In this document: positions 17,149-26,249 of the stretch, in pieces
Position numbering within the stretch: the first letter of the stretch is position 1
Layout: each line of letters begins with the position of its first letter
Origin: Litorimonas sp963972195
GTDB lineage: Bacteria > Pseudomonadota > Alphaproteobacteria > Caulobacterales > Maricaulaceae
DNA: 64,000 nucleotides
Assembly (NCBI GenBank): GCA_963972195.1
Contig: CAXATH010000008.1
Coordinates: forward strand, 62,001 to 126,000
Reading direction: 5' to 3'
The notes under the pieces: generated by a model
Told to the model about the DNA's origin: nothing
Seen by the model: the letters and a program-made list of their open reading frames with translations, nothing else
The model's database searches: none
Made by a program: the position numbers and the translations under genes

Positions 17149-17741
17149 ATTGGAAATGACGCCACGCTACCAACGAAAACTAACAGAGATAGAGCCCCTG
17201 CAATTGCGGGCAGACGTGTCCTGCTTAAGTAAGCAATAGAGAAGCCTGCGCAACCTGCTAAAAAAACGGATGCCTCCACGCTTTGGAATGCGAGAAATCC
17301 GGTTAGGCAGGTTGTTATCCAAAGTGTCAAGGCGGTCATTTCCCGTACGCGCCAATTCTGTTTGGTGAGGCACAAAACAAGCAAACTAAAGACCACAACG
17401 GAAAATGCAGACCCAAGAATAAGTGGCGAAAAGGCATAAAGGGCAGACACTAAAGCAAAGAGGGAAATAATGAGACCTGAGAGAGTTACCGTTTCGAAAC
17501 CCGTTTTGAAGGTGTCTGATCTGAGCGTAGCCTCATTACAGCTATCAACTAAGACAGGGAAATCTGAAATATTCCGGGAGGTCTGATTTAAAGTCGAAAT
17601 GGTCTTGGGCGCAGCAAGTTCGTGAAAAGATGCTCTTTTATGCGAGGACGCTGAACGCTTTTTGAAAGTATCTAATCCCAGAAGCATATGAGCGCTGGGG
17701 CTGTTATCATTCGCAGCTTTGATTCTTTTGCCAACTTTCAT
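17145..17741 (-). CDS. Hypothetical multi-pass membrane protein
   Basis: A 198-residue protein not recognised as a known family. The first 80 residues are polar and Ser/Asn-rich, beginning with a KAANDNSP motif common at N-termini of alphaproteobacterial proteins. The rest forms about five hydrophobic helices (TLSGLIISLFALVSALYAF, SAFSVVVFSLLVLCL, LWITTCLTGFLAF and others). It converges on the rhomboid gene with a four-base overlap. Function unknown; membrane location is likely. Confidence 0.65.
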   Translation of the reverse strand: MKVGKRIKAANDNSPSAHMLLGLDTFKKRSASSHKRASFHELAAPKTISTLNQTSRNISDFPVLVDSCNEATLRSDTFKTGFETVTLSGLIISLFALVSALYAFSPLILGSAFSVVVFSLLVLCLTKQNWRVREMTALTLWITTCLTGFLAFQSVEASVFLAGCAGFSIAYLSRTRLPAIAGALSLLVFVGSVASFPI

Positions 17742-17826
17742 GTAAAGGTCATAACGAATGAAAGAAAAGTGTCACAGCCGCTCCCCTGTCAGGTGAATCG
17801 AAAGAGCGGAATTCTATAAATGAGTG

Positions 17827-18831
17827 CTAGGATTGGGCTTTATTGTCCTCCGGCGCAGCCGCTGATGGCATTTGTCCAAGCACTTCCATAACTGACGTGA
17901 TAAGAGGGATCTCATGTTGCATCGCGCGGTAACCCCGTTCGATAAGTTCTGCCGCCCGGGTAAATTCCATCATGCCGATATGCCCGATTCGCGGCGCGAC
18001 AAAGACATCAGGCGGATCGCCCGACAGGCGCGAGCGGGACAGCCGGTCCATTACGATATTCAAAGTTCCCATCATTACCGATCCGATTTTCGGACTCTTG
18101 CCTGGCTCGACATTACCGAGCATGGACTTGAGCAAAAGTCTGTCAGGACGCAATTTATTCAGTGACTGGGAAGCCAGTTCAAACGGATCGACATCGTCCG
18201 TTTCTTCGTCATCAAATTGGAGTTCATGACTGGTGCCAATGGGGCCGAAAGCGTCCCCGTTTAGGCTCACGGCAATTACCATATGCGCGCCTAGGGCCCG
18301 GCAGGTAGAGACCGGAACGGGATTGACCAAAGCGCCGTCAATCATGAATCGTTCATCGACTTTTACAGGCTCAAATGCCCCTGGCAGGGCGTAAGAAGCG
18401 CGGATGGCCGGGACTATCGGACCTTTTTGCAACCAGACCTCATAGCCTGTTCGCAAATCGCAGCACACTGTTGCATATTTACGATCCAGGTCTTCTATTT
18501 TCATATCGCCGAAATAGTGCCGCAGGACGCGCGCCAGTCTTTCACCGCGCATTAGTCCGGAGCCTCCCCAACGAAGGTCCATATAGCCCATCATCTTACG
18601 GCGGTTTAGAGAGAGCGCCCAATCTTCGAGCGTGTCCAGATTACCGGCGAGATAAGCCGCTCCGACAACGGCGCCAATAGATGTACCGGCGATGATGTCA
18701 GGTTTTATTCCAGCCTCGATAAGGGCGCGAATGGCGCCGATATGTGCCCAACCGCGGGCAACGCCGCCGCCCAGAGCCAAGCCGAGAGGAGGGCGATGTC
18801 TTGCATCAGAAGGTGAGGTGTCCAATCGCAT
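17827..18831 (-). CDS. Patatin-like phospholipase, RssA type
   Basis: A 334-residue serine hydrolase. LGLALGGGVARGWAHIG at about 16-32 gives the Gly-rich oxyanion loop, GTSIGAVVG near 50 the nucleophile elbow (GxSxG), and MIDGALVNPVP near 165 the catalytic Asp of the Ser-Asp dyad (DG motif). Patatins hydrolyse acyl groups of phospholipids. Length and motif order match the NTE/RssA bacterial group. No signal peptide or transmembrane span is evident. It lies just downstream of the alpha/beta hydrolase gene on the same strand (9 bases apart), so the two are probably co-transcribed. Confidence 0.88.
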   Translation of the reverse strand: MRLDTSPSDARHRPPLGLALGGGVARGWAHIGAIRALIEAGIKPDIIAGTSIGAVVGAAYLAGNLDTLEDWALSLNRRKMMGYMDLRWGGSGLMRGERLARVLRHYFGDMKIEDLDRKYATVCCDLRTGYEVWLQKGPIVPAIRASYALPGAFEPVKVDERFMIDGALVNPVPVSTCRALGAHMVIAVSLNGDAFGPIGTSHELQFDDEETDDVDPFELASQSLNKLRPDRLLLKSMLGNVEPGKSPKIGSVMMGTLNIVMDRLSRSRLSGDPPDVFVAPRIGHIGMMEFTRAAELIERGYRAMQHEIPLITSVMEVLGQMPSAAAPEDNKAQS

Positions 18832-18840
18832 AGAATAGCC

Positions 18841-19809
18841 CTAAGTCTGGCTGTGCGTCGGAGCAAGACCCAACCAGTCAATTATGGCGTTATTGATAGC
18901 GTCGGGATTGTCCCACATGGCCCAGTGTCCGCAATTCGGAATGGTCTGCCGCGTTAAATCGGGAATAATCGCGGGCATATGGTCTGTAGAGCTGGGCGGC
19001 AAAAGCAGATCATCTTCAGGGCTTAACATCAGGGCGGGCTGGACAACCTTTTCTGATAAACCTTTTGCCAGATTCCAGTTATGGGTTGTGTTTCGGTAAA
19101 GCGACATGCCGCCATGAAAGCCATTTTTTTCATAAGCCTTGGCGTAGACCGCGCGGTCTTTATCAGACATGACAGCGCCGGGCAGGGAAGGGGCACCTTT
19201 TTTCAAAAACTCAGAAAAGCTTTTCGGGATATAAGTGAATTTTTTATCCATTGTTTTACCCGAAGGGGTCGTTCGAAACATCAGGCGGAAAAAAGCGTCG
19301 GAGTTACGGCTGAACAGGGCTTCAACGTCGTCTGGGTTTTCATTGAACCTAAGAAAATAATGCTCCTCGCCAAACCGTTTGCGAAAGATTTTCAGAGGGT
19401 CAACAGGCGCGTGTTTTACATGAGGTGTACAAATCGAAACGAGCCGTTTGATACGCTCAGATATCATTCGGGCCGCGTGCCATAAAATGATACCGCCCCA
19501 ATCATGGCCTATCAGCGTGACCTTAGAGGAGCCTTGAGCGTTAATAACGGTTTCCAAATCCGCCACCATTTGTTCAATCGCATAATGCTCTACGCCGCGC
19601 GGGGCATCAGACAGCCCAAATCCGCGCAAATCATAGGCTATAACGCGGTATCCGGCCTTTACGAGAGGCGGAACGGTCGTTTTCCAGCTATAGGCAAGTT
19701 CCGGCCATCCATGTATCAGAATCACAATGGGTCCATCTTCCGGTCCATCTGAATAAGTAGCGATACGGTATCCGTCGGAAGTCAGAAAATGCGGGTTAGA
19801 AAAGTCCAT
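18841..19809 (-). CDS. Alpha/beta hydrolase, epoxide hydrolase-like
   Basis: A hydrolase of the epoxide-hydrolase/haloalkane-dehalogenase group. Visible parts are the oxyanion motif ILIHGWPE, the nucleophile elbow LIGHDWGG (Asp nucleophile), a lid region, and a late acidic residue and His in NCGHWAMWDNP. The open frame extends upstream to a TTG at 20028, but that part runs across the start of the divergent rpsU gene and its promoter. I therefore choose the ATG at 19809 (MDFSNPHFLTSDGY), where the family's usual N-terminus begins, giving 322 residues. Substrate unknown. Confidence 0.85.
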   Translation of the reverse strand: MDFSNPHFLTSDGYRIATYSDGPEDGPIVILIHGWPELAYSWKTTVPPLVKAGYRVIAYDLRGFGLSDAPRGVEHYAIEQMVADLETVINAQGSSKVTLIGHDWGGIILWHAARMISERIKRLVSICTPHVKHAPVDPLKIFRKRFGEEHYFLRFNENPDDVEALFSRNSDAFFRLMFRTTPSGKTMDKKFTYIPKSFSEFLKKGAPSLPGAVMSDKDRAVYAKAYEKNGFHGGMSLYRNTTHNWNLAKGLSEKVVQPALMLSPEDDLLLPPSSTDHMPAIIPDLTRQTIPNCGHWAMWDNPDAINNAIIDWLGLAPTHSQT

Positions 19810-19989
19810 ATCCGCACATTGACCTAATTTTTGGGCAAAAACGACCCTTTTTCCGGCGTTTTCGTTAGAAACCTCTGAGAAATTCGCTTGAAATGCGGGC
19901 GTCAGACCGTTAAGTAACACGAAATTTATACGGGCCTCGCACTCGCGGCGGGGCTTTTCACTTTTAAACCAGAAATGAGTTGACCTGAT

Positions 19990-20220
19990 ATGGTTGAAAT
20001 CTACGTCCGTCAAAACAATGTGGACCAAGCCCTCCGCGCGTTAAAGAAAAAGCTTCAGAACGAAGGTATCCTTCGTGAGATGAAAGCGCGTAAGCATTAT
20101 GAAAAGCCATCCGAAAAACGCGTCCGCGAACAGGCTGAAGCCGTTCGTCGCGCCCGGAAATTGGCCCGTAAACGTGCTCAAATCGAAGGCTTGCTGCCCT
20201 CTAAGAAACGTCGTCGTTAA
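19990..20220 (+). CDS. rpsU: 30S ribosomal protein bS21
   Basis: A 76-residue, strongly basic protein: VEIYVRQNNVDQALRALKKK at the N-terminus, then a long Arg/Lys-rich helix ending PSKKRRR, matching bS21. It binds the 30S subunit near the 3' end of 16S rRNA and affects translation initiation. A separate transcription unit is shown by a terminator 26 bases after the stop. Confidence 0.96.
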   Translation: MVEIYVRQNNVDQALRALKKKLQNEGILREMKARKHYEKPSEKRVREQAEAVRRARKLARKRAQIEGLLPSKKRRR

Positions 20221-20245
20221 GCCGATTTCTCCGATACGACTACCT

Positions 20246-20272
20246 AAGCCGTTCTCATAGAGCGGCTTTTTT
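20246..20272 (+). terminator. Rho-independent terminator of rpsU
   Basis: AAGCCG at 20246-20251 pairs with CGGCTT at 20263-20268, with an added inner CTC/GAG pairing, followed by a T run. It ends the rpsU transcript before the glycosyltransferase gene. Confidence 0.8.
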
Positions 20273-20310
20273 AATGTGGATTTATTGAAATATAACCACG
20301 AGGCCTGGTC

Positions 20311-21420
20311 GTGAAAATTGCGTATGTGATTAACTCCCTAGAGGCGGGCGGCGCTCAATTTCCCATTCCGGCAGTTTTCCAAGTCCTCAAAGAAAACGGC
20401 GTTGAGGTAAAACTGTTTGCGCTATCCCGGCGAAACGGTATGGCCATTCCGGCCCTAGAGGCGGCAGGCATAAACTGGCAATGTTTTGACGGCAAAAAAA
20501 AGCAGCATTTCGAAGCGGCTCTTTGGTTTCAAAAGCGGTTGAAGGAATATCGTCCGGATATTATTTGGACCTCATTAACCCAGGCAACTATTATCGGTCA
20601 AATTCTGGGTAAGAAATTCGGCATTCCCGTTGTCAGCTGGCAACATAATGCCTTTTTAAAGCCGATAAACCAAACTCTCTTGTCACTAACGAAATCCCTG
20701 TCTGCTTTCTGGATCACAGACTCAGAGCGCGTCAAAGCGCTTACAGTAAAGCGGTTCGGCTTGGACCCTGAGAATGTTCTCATATGGCCCCTCTTTTCCG
20801 TTAATACCCTGGCGCCGCAGGCTTCGGCTTGGAAGTCAGGAGAGGTCTTTAAAATTGCGAGTCTCGGCCGTCTGCATCCAAATAAGGGGTATGACGTTCT
20901 CATTGACGCTTTGTCGCTACTCAAGAGTGCGAATGAACTTCCGACACAGGCCTTCCAAATCAATATTGCGGGCGCCGGCGAACAAGAAGCTGCGCTTAAG
21001 CTCAAGGCGAAAACGGCTAAAATCACTGAACTTAATTTCATGGGGCATGTCACAAACCCTCATGCCTTTCTGGCAGAGCATCATGCCTACATCCAACCCA
21101 GCCGTTGTGAAGGCTTGGGTATAGCGGCTCATGAAGCCATGCAGGCGAGCCTGCCGGTTCTCTGTAGCCGGACGGGACAGATGGAACTGACCGTTCAAGA
21201 TACGATTTCAGGGTGGCATTGTGAGCCTGGCGATCCGGCCTGTCTTGCGCGCGCCCTTAAGACCATGCTTCTTGCTCCGGAAAAAACGGAGAATATGCAG
21301 GACGCTGCGCTCAGCGATGTCAGTCGGGCCTTTGGAATGGAGGCTTTTGAAAGGGCTGGAGCCGCATTTGTTTCGAGATTGCGACAGCTAACTTTAGACG
21401 AGCTAAATAGACGTGTTTAA
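20311..21420 (+). CDS. GT4 family glycosyltransferase
   Basis: A 369-residue GT-B fold enzyme. The N-terminal MKIAYVINSLEAGGAQF holds the Gly-rich acceptor-domain loop. The C-terminal part has SLGRLHPNKGYDVLIDAL and the EX7E region PSRCEGLGIAAHEAMQASLPV, typical of retaining GT4 enzymes using nucleotide-sugars. The GTG at 20311 follows a GAGG sequence. It stands alone between rpsU and the PLD gene, away from the glycan cluster at the left edge. Sugar and acceptor are unknown; lipopolysaccharide or exopolysaccharide synthesis is likely. Confidence 0.87.
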   Translation: MKIAYVINSLEAGGAQFPIPAVFQVLKENGVEVKLFALSRRNGMAIPALEAAGINWQCFDGKKKQHFEAALWFQKRLKEYRPDIIWTSLTQATIIGQILGKKFGIPVVSWQHNAFLKPINQTLLSLTKSLSAFWITDSERVKALTVKRFGLDPENVLIWPLFSVNTLAPQASAWKSGEVFKIASLGRLHPNKGYDVLIDALSLLKSANELPTQAFQINIAGAGEQEAALKLKAKTAKITELNFMGHVTNPHAFLAEHHAYIQPSRCEGLGIAAHEAMQASLPVLCSRTGQMELTVQDTISGWHCEPGDPACLARALKTMLLAPEKTENMQDAALSDVSRAFGMEAFERAGAAFVSRLRQLTLDELNRRV

Positions 21421-21555
21421 CCCGCGTTTGGTGTTGCTGAGAGCGAGGTAGAGGGCTTCGGTTGGAAAGCCCGTAAACTGAAGTAATTTTTCAAGAAAAA
21501 GTCTCGACGAAGCAGCCCATATAGGTCACGATTAAGACTTTGGAATAAAGACAAA

Positions 21556-23013
21556 TTGCAGAATAATTTTACACTGAGTCCCTCTTTAAGAGTGAAACAT
21601 CTTAAAAAGTCCATTGCGGTTATACTTGTTGGCTTAATCGCTATTTTTGCGACTTATCACAGCTATAAACCTATGCCGGAAGGGATGGTTCATTCAGGCT
21701 CGAAATTCCCGGCCCAAGAAGTTGAATTTCTCGGAGACAATTCGTGGATCAGCGAGATAGGCGACAGAGAACTTGAACAGGAAATTTTCGACTCAATTTT
21801 TGAACTGATTGGGGGAGCGAGAGAACTTATCGTTATAAACATGTTCTTGTACAATGACTTTCAGGGACCTAAGCCGGAGACCCATCGACTTTTATCGTCT
21901 GAGTTAACGTCGGCTTTGATTGCCCAGAAATCGGCTTATCCTAATATTGAGATTGTCGTGATTACCGACGCTCTCAATACCGTTTATGGTGGACTGAAAT
22001 CTGAATATTTTGAAAAGATGCGCGGCGTAGGTATAAAAGTCGTAGAGACCGATCTCACCCGCCTACGGGATAGCAATCCGGCTTACTCATGGTTTTGGCG
22101 GCTTTTTGTTCAACCTTTTGGAAATAGTCCGGGAGGTTTTTTCCCAAATCCGCTTGGTGAGGGGAAAGTTTCGGTGCGTAGCTATCTAGAATTAGCAAAC
22201 TTCAAGGCAAATCACCGAAAGACGATCGTCGCCGACACCCAAGACGGGTATGCCGGCCTCGTCACTTCCGCAAATCCACATGATGGGAGCAGCGCGCACC
22301 GAAATATCGCGATACGTTTTAGCGGTGCGGCTGCAATTGATTTACTCAGAACTGAAAATGCCGCTCTTACGATGTCGGGGCATGCGCCCGTTTCATTGCC
22401 CCCGTTAACGCCGCCGCAAAAAGCGGATTTATCCGTTCAAATTGTTACAGAGCGGGCAATTAAAGCCGCTGTTCTCAACCAATTAAATTCTATGGGGGAG
22501 GGCGACCATATAGACCTGATAATGTTTTACCTATCAGACAAGGACATCATAAGAGCACTGATTGATGCTAAAGAACGCGGTGCAGAAGTGCGCGTTTTAC
22601 TGGACCCCAATAAGGATGCCTTTGGTCATGAAAAGGATGGTGTTCCTAATCGGCCGGTGGCTTCTATCCTTCACAATCATGGCTTGAGCATTAGATGGGC
22701 AAATGTGGATGGAGAGCAATCGCACAGCAAAATGCTCTTGGCCTTACCTGAACAGAAAGATGCGGTTATCATCGCCGGATCAGCCAATTATACACGCCGG
22801 AATTTGAAAAATTTAAATATGGAAACAAACGTCGTTGTAACCGGCTCATCGGACGCAGAGGCTATAAAGGAAGCTAAAGACTATTTTGACGCCTCATGGG
22901 GTAACGAAGAAGGGCGAGTTTATAGCTTGCCTTACAGTGCCTATGCAGACGACAGCCTATTAAAACGCTTAAAATCCGATTTCATGGAAGTCAGCGGAAT
23001 TAGCACATTTTAA
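21556..23013 (+). CDS. Phospholipase D-like protein with one degenerate HKD motif
   Basis: A 485-residue PLD superfamily protein resembling cardiolipin synthases. A single N-terminal hydrophobic helix (SIAVILVGLIAIFATY) anchors it. The first catalytic motif HRKTIVAD (about residue 220, followed by SANPHD) is complete. The second, HSKMLLAL (about residue 395), keeps His and Lys but has Leu where Asp is expected; GSANYTRRN follows normally. The frame opens with TTG at 21556; a GTG at 21592, just before the membrane helix, is an alternative start. The family hydrolyses or exchanges phosphodiester bonds of phospholipids or nucleic acids. Substrate unknown. Confidence 0.8.
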   Translation: MQNNFTLSPSLRVKHLKKSIAVILVGLIAIFATYHSYKPMPEGMVHSGSKFPAQEVEFLGDNSWISEIGDRELEQEIFDSIFELIGGARELIVINMFLYNDFQGPKPETHRLLSSELTSALIAQKSAYPNIEIVVITDALNTVYGGLKSEYFEKMRGVGIKVVETDLTRLRDSNPAYSWFWRLFVQPFGNSPGGFFPNPLGEGKVSVRSYLELANFKANHRKTIVADTQDGYAGLVTSANPHDGSSAHRNIAIRFSGAAAIDLLRTENAALTMSGHAPVSLPPLTPPQKADLSVQIVTERAIKAAVLNQLNSMGEGDHIDLIMFYLSDKDIIRALIDAKERGAEVRVLLDPNKDAFGHEKDGVPNRPVASILHNHGLSIRWANVDGEQSHSKMLLALPEQKDAVIIAGSANYTRRNLKNLNMETNVVVTGSSDAEAIKEAKDYFDASWGNEEGRVYSLPYSAYADDSLLKRLKSDFMEVSGISTF

Positions 23014-23127
23014 TGCCCGAAAATTTAATCGGTTAAATCCGCGGCTGTCTAAAAAGAGAATGCTGTATCTATCCTTGACCTCTCAAAAATAAAATCTGAA
23101 ATAGAGTGAGCAACGAAAGGTAGAAAA

Positions 23128-24687
23128 GTGTATAAAAAGTTTAGTGTAATTCTCTCGTCTGTTTTGGCTCTCAGTGCCACGCCTGCTCTGGCCGATCCCA
23201 TCAAAATAGAATCCGACAATATTGTGTTTTATGGCGACGCTCCGCCTAAAACGGCAAAGCTAATTGTTGAGAAAATGGAGATTTACAGGAAAATCATTAT
23301 GACTCTGGCGGGAGTGGACACCGCACCTGACGAGAAAAAGCTATCTATTTATGCTTTTGACAGAGCCTCAGATGTTCAGAGCTTCGCCGGCATGAGAGGT
23401 GTCGCTGGCGTTTATACAAGCGGTTATGATGGACCGCTTCTTATTACACCTCTTCGCGGAGCGCTGCGTCAGGACAGCTTTAATAACCAAGTGTCCTTGC
23501 ATGAATACAGTCACCATATTCTTCATGGGTATATGAAAACGGCCTATCCGCGGTGGTATGACGAAGGCTTTGCGAACTACCTTTCGACTTTCCATATGGA
23601 AGACGGCACCATCCAGATCGGCCGCGCCGCTGCTAAACATGCCCAAACATTAATGGGACGAGGCGCTGAATGGGTTGATGTAGAAGATGTCGTTGGCGCA
23701 ATACGCGTTTATCCCTTTGCCGATAGAGGCAGTAAGAGAGGGTTCTTGATGAACCAGTTTTATGCCCAGAGCTGGCTTTACGTTCATTACCTTCATTCAA
23801 ACAGAGAACTGTCCAGCCGTTTCGGTGACTACCTCAACAGAATTAATGTAGGAGAAGAACCGCTCGAAGCATTTGAAAATGGTTTCGGCGTGAGCCCTGA
23901 GGCATTTCATGAAGCGGCTCAAGAATACTGGTATGATAACAAGTTTAAAGTCCAGCAATTCCAGCCCAAAGGAGATTTCTTGGAAATTCCTATGAAAATT
24001 GAACGTATCAGTGAGGCCGAATTAGATCTCCAAATGGCCCTAGGCCAGCGGGCATTTTTGGGCGAGGATAATTTGAAATCCTATATCAAACGGCTTAACT
24101 CCTACGAAAAGAAGGAGGAGCAAACGGCACAAACGCTAGCGGCTTATGTTCCCTATTTCATTAATTTGAAGGACTATGATCAGGCGGAAACTTATGCGCT
24201 TTTTGCCCTATCAAAGGCACCTGAAAGCGTTGAAACGCTGCGTATGGCGGGGGACGCCTATTTTCACAAATCACACGATAAAGAATTCGAGGAATTGGAA
24301 GATACGGATCCGCGCATTTACACAATGAACGAGGATATGACTAAGGCTATCGATTATTTTAAGCGGACACTAGACAAGTCCGACGAGGACTATAATGCCG
24401 TTATCCACATGGTGTCTGCTTACGGTTCCTCGGATTTTCCGATTACTTCGGACGCGCGTAAGGCCGCCCTGACGTATGAAGCGCTCTATTGGGATGCGAA
24501 TGATGTGAAGGGAAGCCTCGACCTTGCCAATATTCTTATGAAGTCTGGTGATACCGATGAGGCGTGCGATTATTTTGCGACGGCGCGGCAGCAAGTGAAT
24601 ACAGATCCAGCTAAAGACAAAAACTATTTGGCAAACCATGTCGAAGATATGATGTCCACCTTTGGCGCGAAGTGCGGTCTTAACTAA
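23128..24687 (+). CDS. Exported HExxH (gluzincin-type) peptidase with TPR-like C-terminus
   Basis: A 519-residue protein with a signal peptide (SVILSSVLALSATPALA, cut near residue 22). LHEYSHHIL near residue 129 gives the HExxH zinc motif, and RWYDEGFANYL about 20 residues later supplies the glutamate ligand, as in gluzincins (DUF1570/peptidase MA-like). Residues about 350-500 are helical and TPR-like (YDQAETYALFALSKAPES, GSLDLANILMKSGDTDEACDYF). It starts with GTG at 23128 behind AAAGGTAG. It likely acts in the periplasm; substrate unknown. Confidence 0.78.
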   Translation: MYKKFSVILSSVLALSATPALADPIKIESDNIVFYGDAPPKTAKLIVEKMEIYRKIIMTLAGVDTAPDEKKLSIYAFDRASDVQSFAGMRGVAGVYTSGYDGPLLITPLRGALRQDSFNNQVSLHEYSHHILHGYMKTAYPRWYDEGFANYLSTFHMEDGTIQIGRAAAKHAQTLMGRGAEWVDVEDVVGAIRVYPFADRGSKRGFLMNQFYAQSWLYVHYLHSNRELSSRFGDYLNRINVGEEPLEAFENGFGVSPEAFHEAAQEYWYDNKFKVQQFQPKGDFLEIPMKIERISEAELDLQMALGQRAFLGEDNLKSYIKRLNSYEKKEEQTAQTLAAYVPYFINLKDYDQAETYALFALSKAPESVETLRMAGDAYFHKSHDKEFEELEDTDPRIYTMNEDMTKAIDYFKRTLDKSDEDYNAVIHMVSAYGSSDFPITSDARKAALTYEALYWDANDVKGSLDLANILMKSGDTDEACDYFATARQQVNTDPAKDKNYLANHVEDMMSTFGAKCGLN

Positions 24688-24696
24688 CTCAAAGGT

Positions 24697-24728
24697 AAAA
24701 AAATAAGGGCAGGGGAAGGTCTGCCCTT
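24697..24728 (-). terminator. Terminator for asd, also a barrier to the facing gene
   Basis: AAGGGCAG (24705-24712) pairs with CTGCCCTT (24721-24728). On the minus strand the stem is followed by a run of seven T (24697-24703), so it ends the asd transcript. It lies between two convergent genes. Confidence 0.8.
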
Positions 24729-24753
24729 AAACTTATTCTAAATGAACAGAGCT

Positions 24754-25776
24754 CTACTCATTCCGGGGCAACTGCCTGTTTGCAAGTAATTCCGCGATCT
24801 GAACCGTATTCAGCGCAGCGCCTTTGCGGAGATTATCTGAGACCACCCACATATTCAGCGTATTATCCTGCGTGCTGTCTTCGCGGATACGAGAGACGAA
24901 AGTAGCGTATTCACCCACGCATTCGACGGGCGTGATATAACCGCCGTCTTCTTGCTTATCGAAGACCATCATACCCGGGCTGGTACGCAGGAGCTCGCGC
25001 GCTTCATCCGCTGTAATTTCATCCTCAAACTCGATATTAAGTGATTCTGCATGGCCGACAAAAGTTGGGACGCGGACACAGGTTGCGGTTACTTTAACTT
25101 TCGGGTCGAGAATTTTCTTTGTCTCGGCCTTCATCTTCCATTCTTCTTTGGTGTCGCCGCCGTCCATAAAGACGTCAATATGCGGGATGACGTTGAAGGC
25201 GATCTGTTTTGTGAAATTCACCGGTTCAAACTGATCGTTGGAATAGATGCCTTTGGTCTGTAGCCAAAGCTCATCCATATTCTTTTTGCCGCCGCCGGAA
25301 ACAGATTGATAGGTTGAGACAACAACACGTTTAATCTTTGCGCGGTCATGTAGCGGCTTGAGCGCAACGACCATCTGAATTGTCGAACAATTCGGATTGG
25401 CGATAATCATTTTCTTTTTATATCCGTCGACGGCGTCGGCGTTTACTTCCGGCACGACGAGGGGGACGTCCGGATCCATACGCCAAGCGCTGGAATTGTC
25501 GATTACGACGGCGCCGGCCGCCGCGATCTTTGGAGACCATTTTTTAGAGATGTCTCCGCCCGCGCTCATCAAGGCCATATCGACTTTTTTGAAATCAAAA
25601 GTCTCGAGATCAACGCATTTTATGTAACCGTCACCATAGGTGACTTCCCGCCCCACCGAACGGCGAGAAGCGACAGCGTATACAATCTCAATATCAAGAT
25701 CACTCTCGGACAGAATGGCGAGCATTTCGGTGCCTACATTTCCTGTGGCTCCGACGACGGCGATGCGATAACCCAT
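24754..25776 (-). CDS. asd: Aspartate-semialdehyde dehydrogenase
   Basis: This enzyme reduces aspartyl phosphate to aspartate semialdehyde with NADPH, feeding lysine, diaminopimelate, threonine and methionine synthesis. The protein begins MGYRIAVVGATGNVGTEML (NADP-binding loop) and has the catalytic cysteine in IIANPNCSTIQMVV (about residue 134) and the substrate loop SVSGGGKKNMDEL. The frame extends upstream to 25863, but the ATG at 25776 has AGGAGA at the right spacing and the family's normal start, giving 340 residues. It lies downstream of a small membrane protein gene on the same strand. Confidence 0.95.
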   Translation of the reverse strand: MGYRIAVVGATGNVGTEMLAILSESDLDIEIVYAVASRRSVGREVTYGDGYIKCVDLETFDFKKVDMALMSAGGDISKKWSPKIAAAGAVVIDNSSAWRMDPDVPLVVPEVNADAVDGYKKKMIIANPNCSTIQMVVALKPLHDRAKIKRVVVSTYQSVSGGGKKNMDELWLQTKGIYSNDQFEPVNFTKQIAFNVIPHIDVFMDGGDTKEEWKMKAETKKILDPKVKVTATCVRVPTFVGHAESLNIEFEDEITADEARELLRTSPGMMVFDKQEDGGYITPVECVGEYATFVSRIREDSTQDNTLNMWVVSDNLRKGAALNTVQIAELLANRQLPRNE

Positions 25777-25866
25777 GGCTATTCTCCTGTTGAGGGCTCT
25801 CAAATTTGAAAGCAGTCTTGAAACAAACGGGTGGTCTCTAGGGGAAGCGCCCCTTTGGGGCAAGCC

Positions 25867-26235
25867 TTATCCGCGTTTGCGCATTCGCAGATAAACAGCC
25901 AGAGCAATGAAGGCGACGAGAGTAAGTCCCGCAGCTTCTAATTTGGAAACGCCCCAGAACCAATCCTCGACCCAATCCGCCATGCCTGCGCCGCCGCCAA
26001 TAGGCGCGCCGTTGACCGCGATTGCGCCGAGTAAAATAGCCAGAAGGGCAGTAAACCCCGCTATGGCAAAAATCCCCGCATAGAAACGCTGGTCGCCTCT
26101 GGCCTGTGCTTGGCGTCGCATTTGAGCTTTTTGGTAACGAGAAAGGCGCCTTTGCCTGGGTTCGTGCGCGCTGGGCTCACTGGGGCTGCTGTCTGGTTGA
26201 GAGGGTGGGTTTGTATCAGGAGGCGTCTTGGTCAT
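25867..26235 (-). CDS. Small membrane protein of unknown function
   Basis: A 122-residue protein with a Pro/Ser-rich N-terminus (about 1-30), an Arg/Gln-rich basic stretch (RRLSRYQKAQMRRQAQARG) and two hydrophobic helices (about 52-74 and 98-116), ending RMRKRG. The basic region before the first helix suggests its N-terminus stays in the cytoplasm. It lies 90 bases upstream of asd on the same strand. Not recognised as a known family. Confidence 0.65.
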   Translation of the reverse strand: MTKTPPDTNPPSQPDSSPSEPSAHEPRQRRLSRYQKAQMRRQAQARGDQRFYAGIFAIAGFTALLAILLGAIAVNGAPIGGGAGMADWVEDWFWGVSKLEAAGLTLVAFIALAVYLRMRKRG

Positions 26236-26249
26236 AGCTGTACCTTAAC

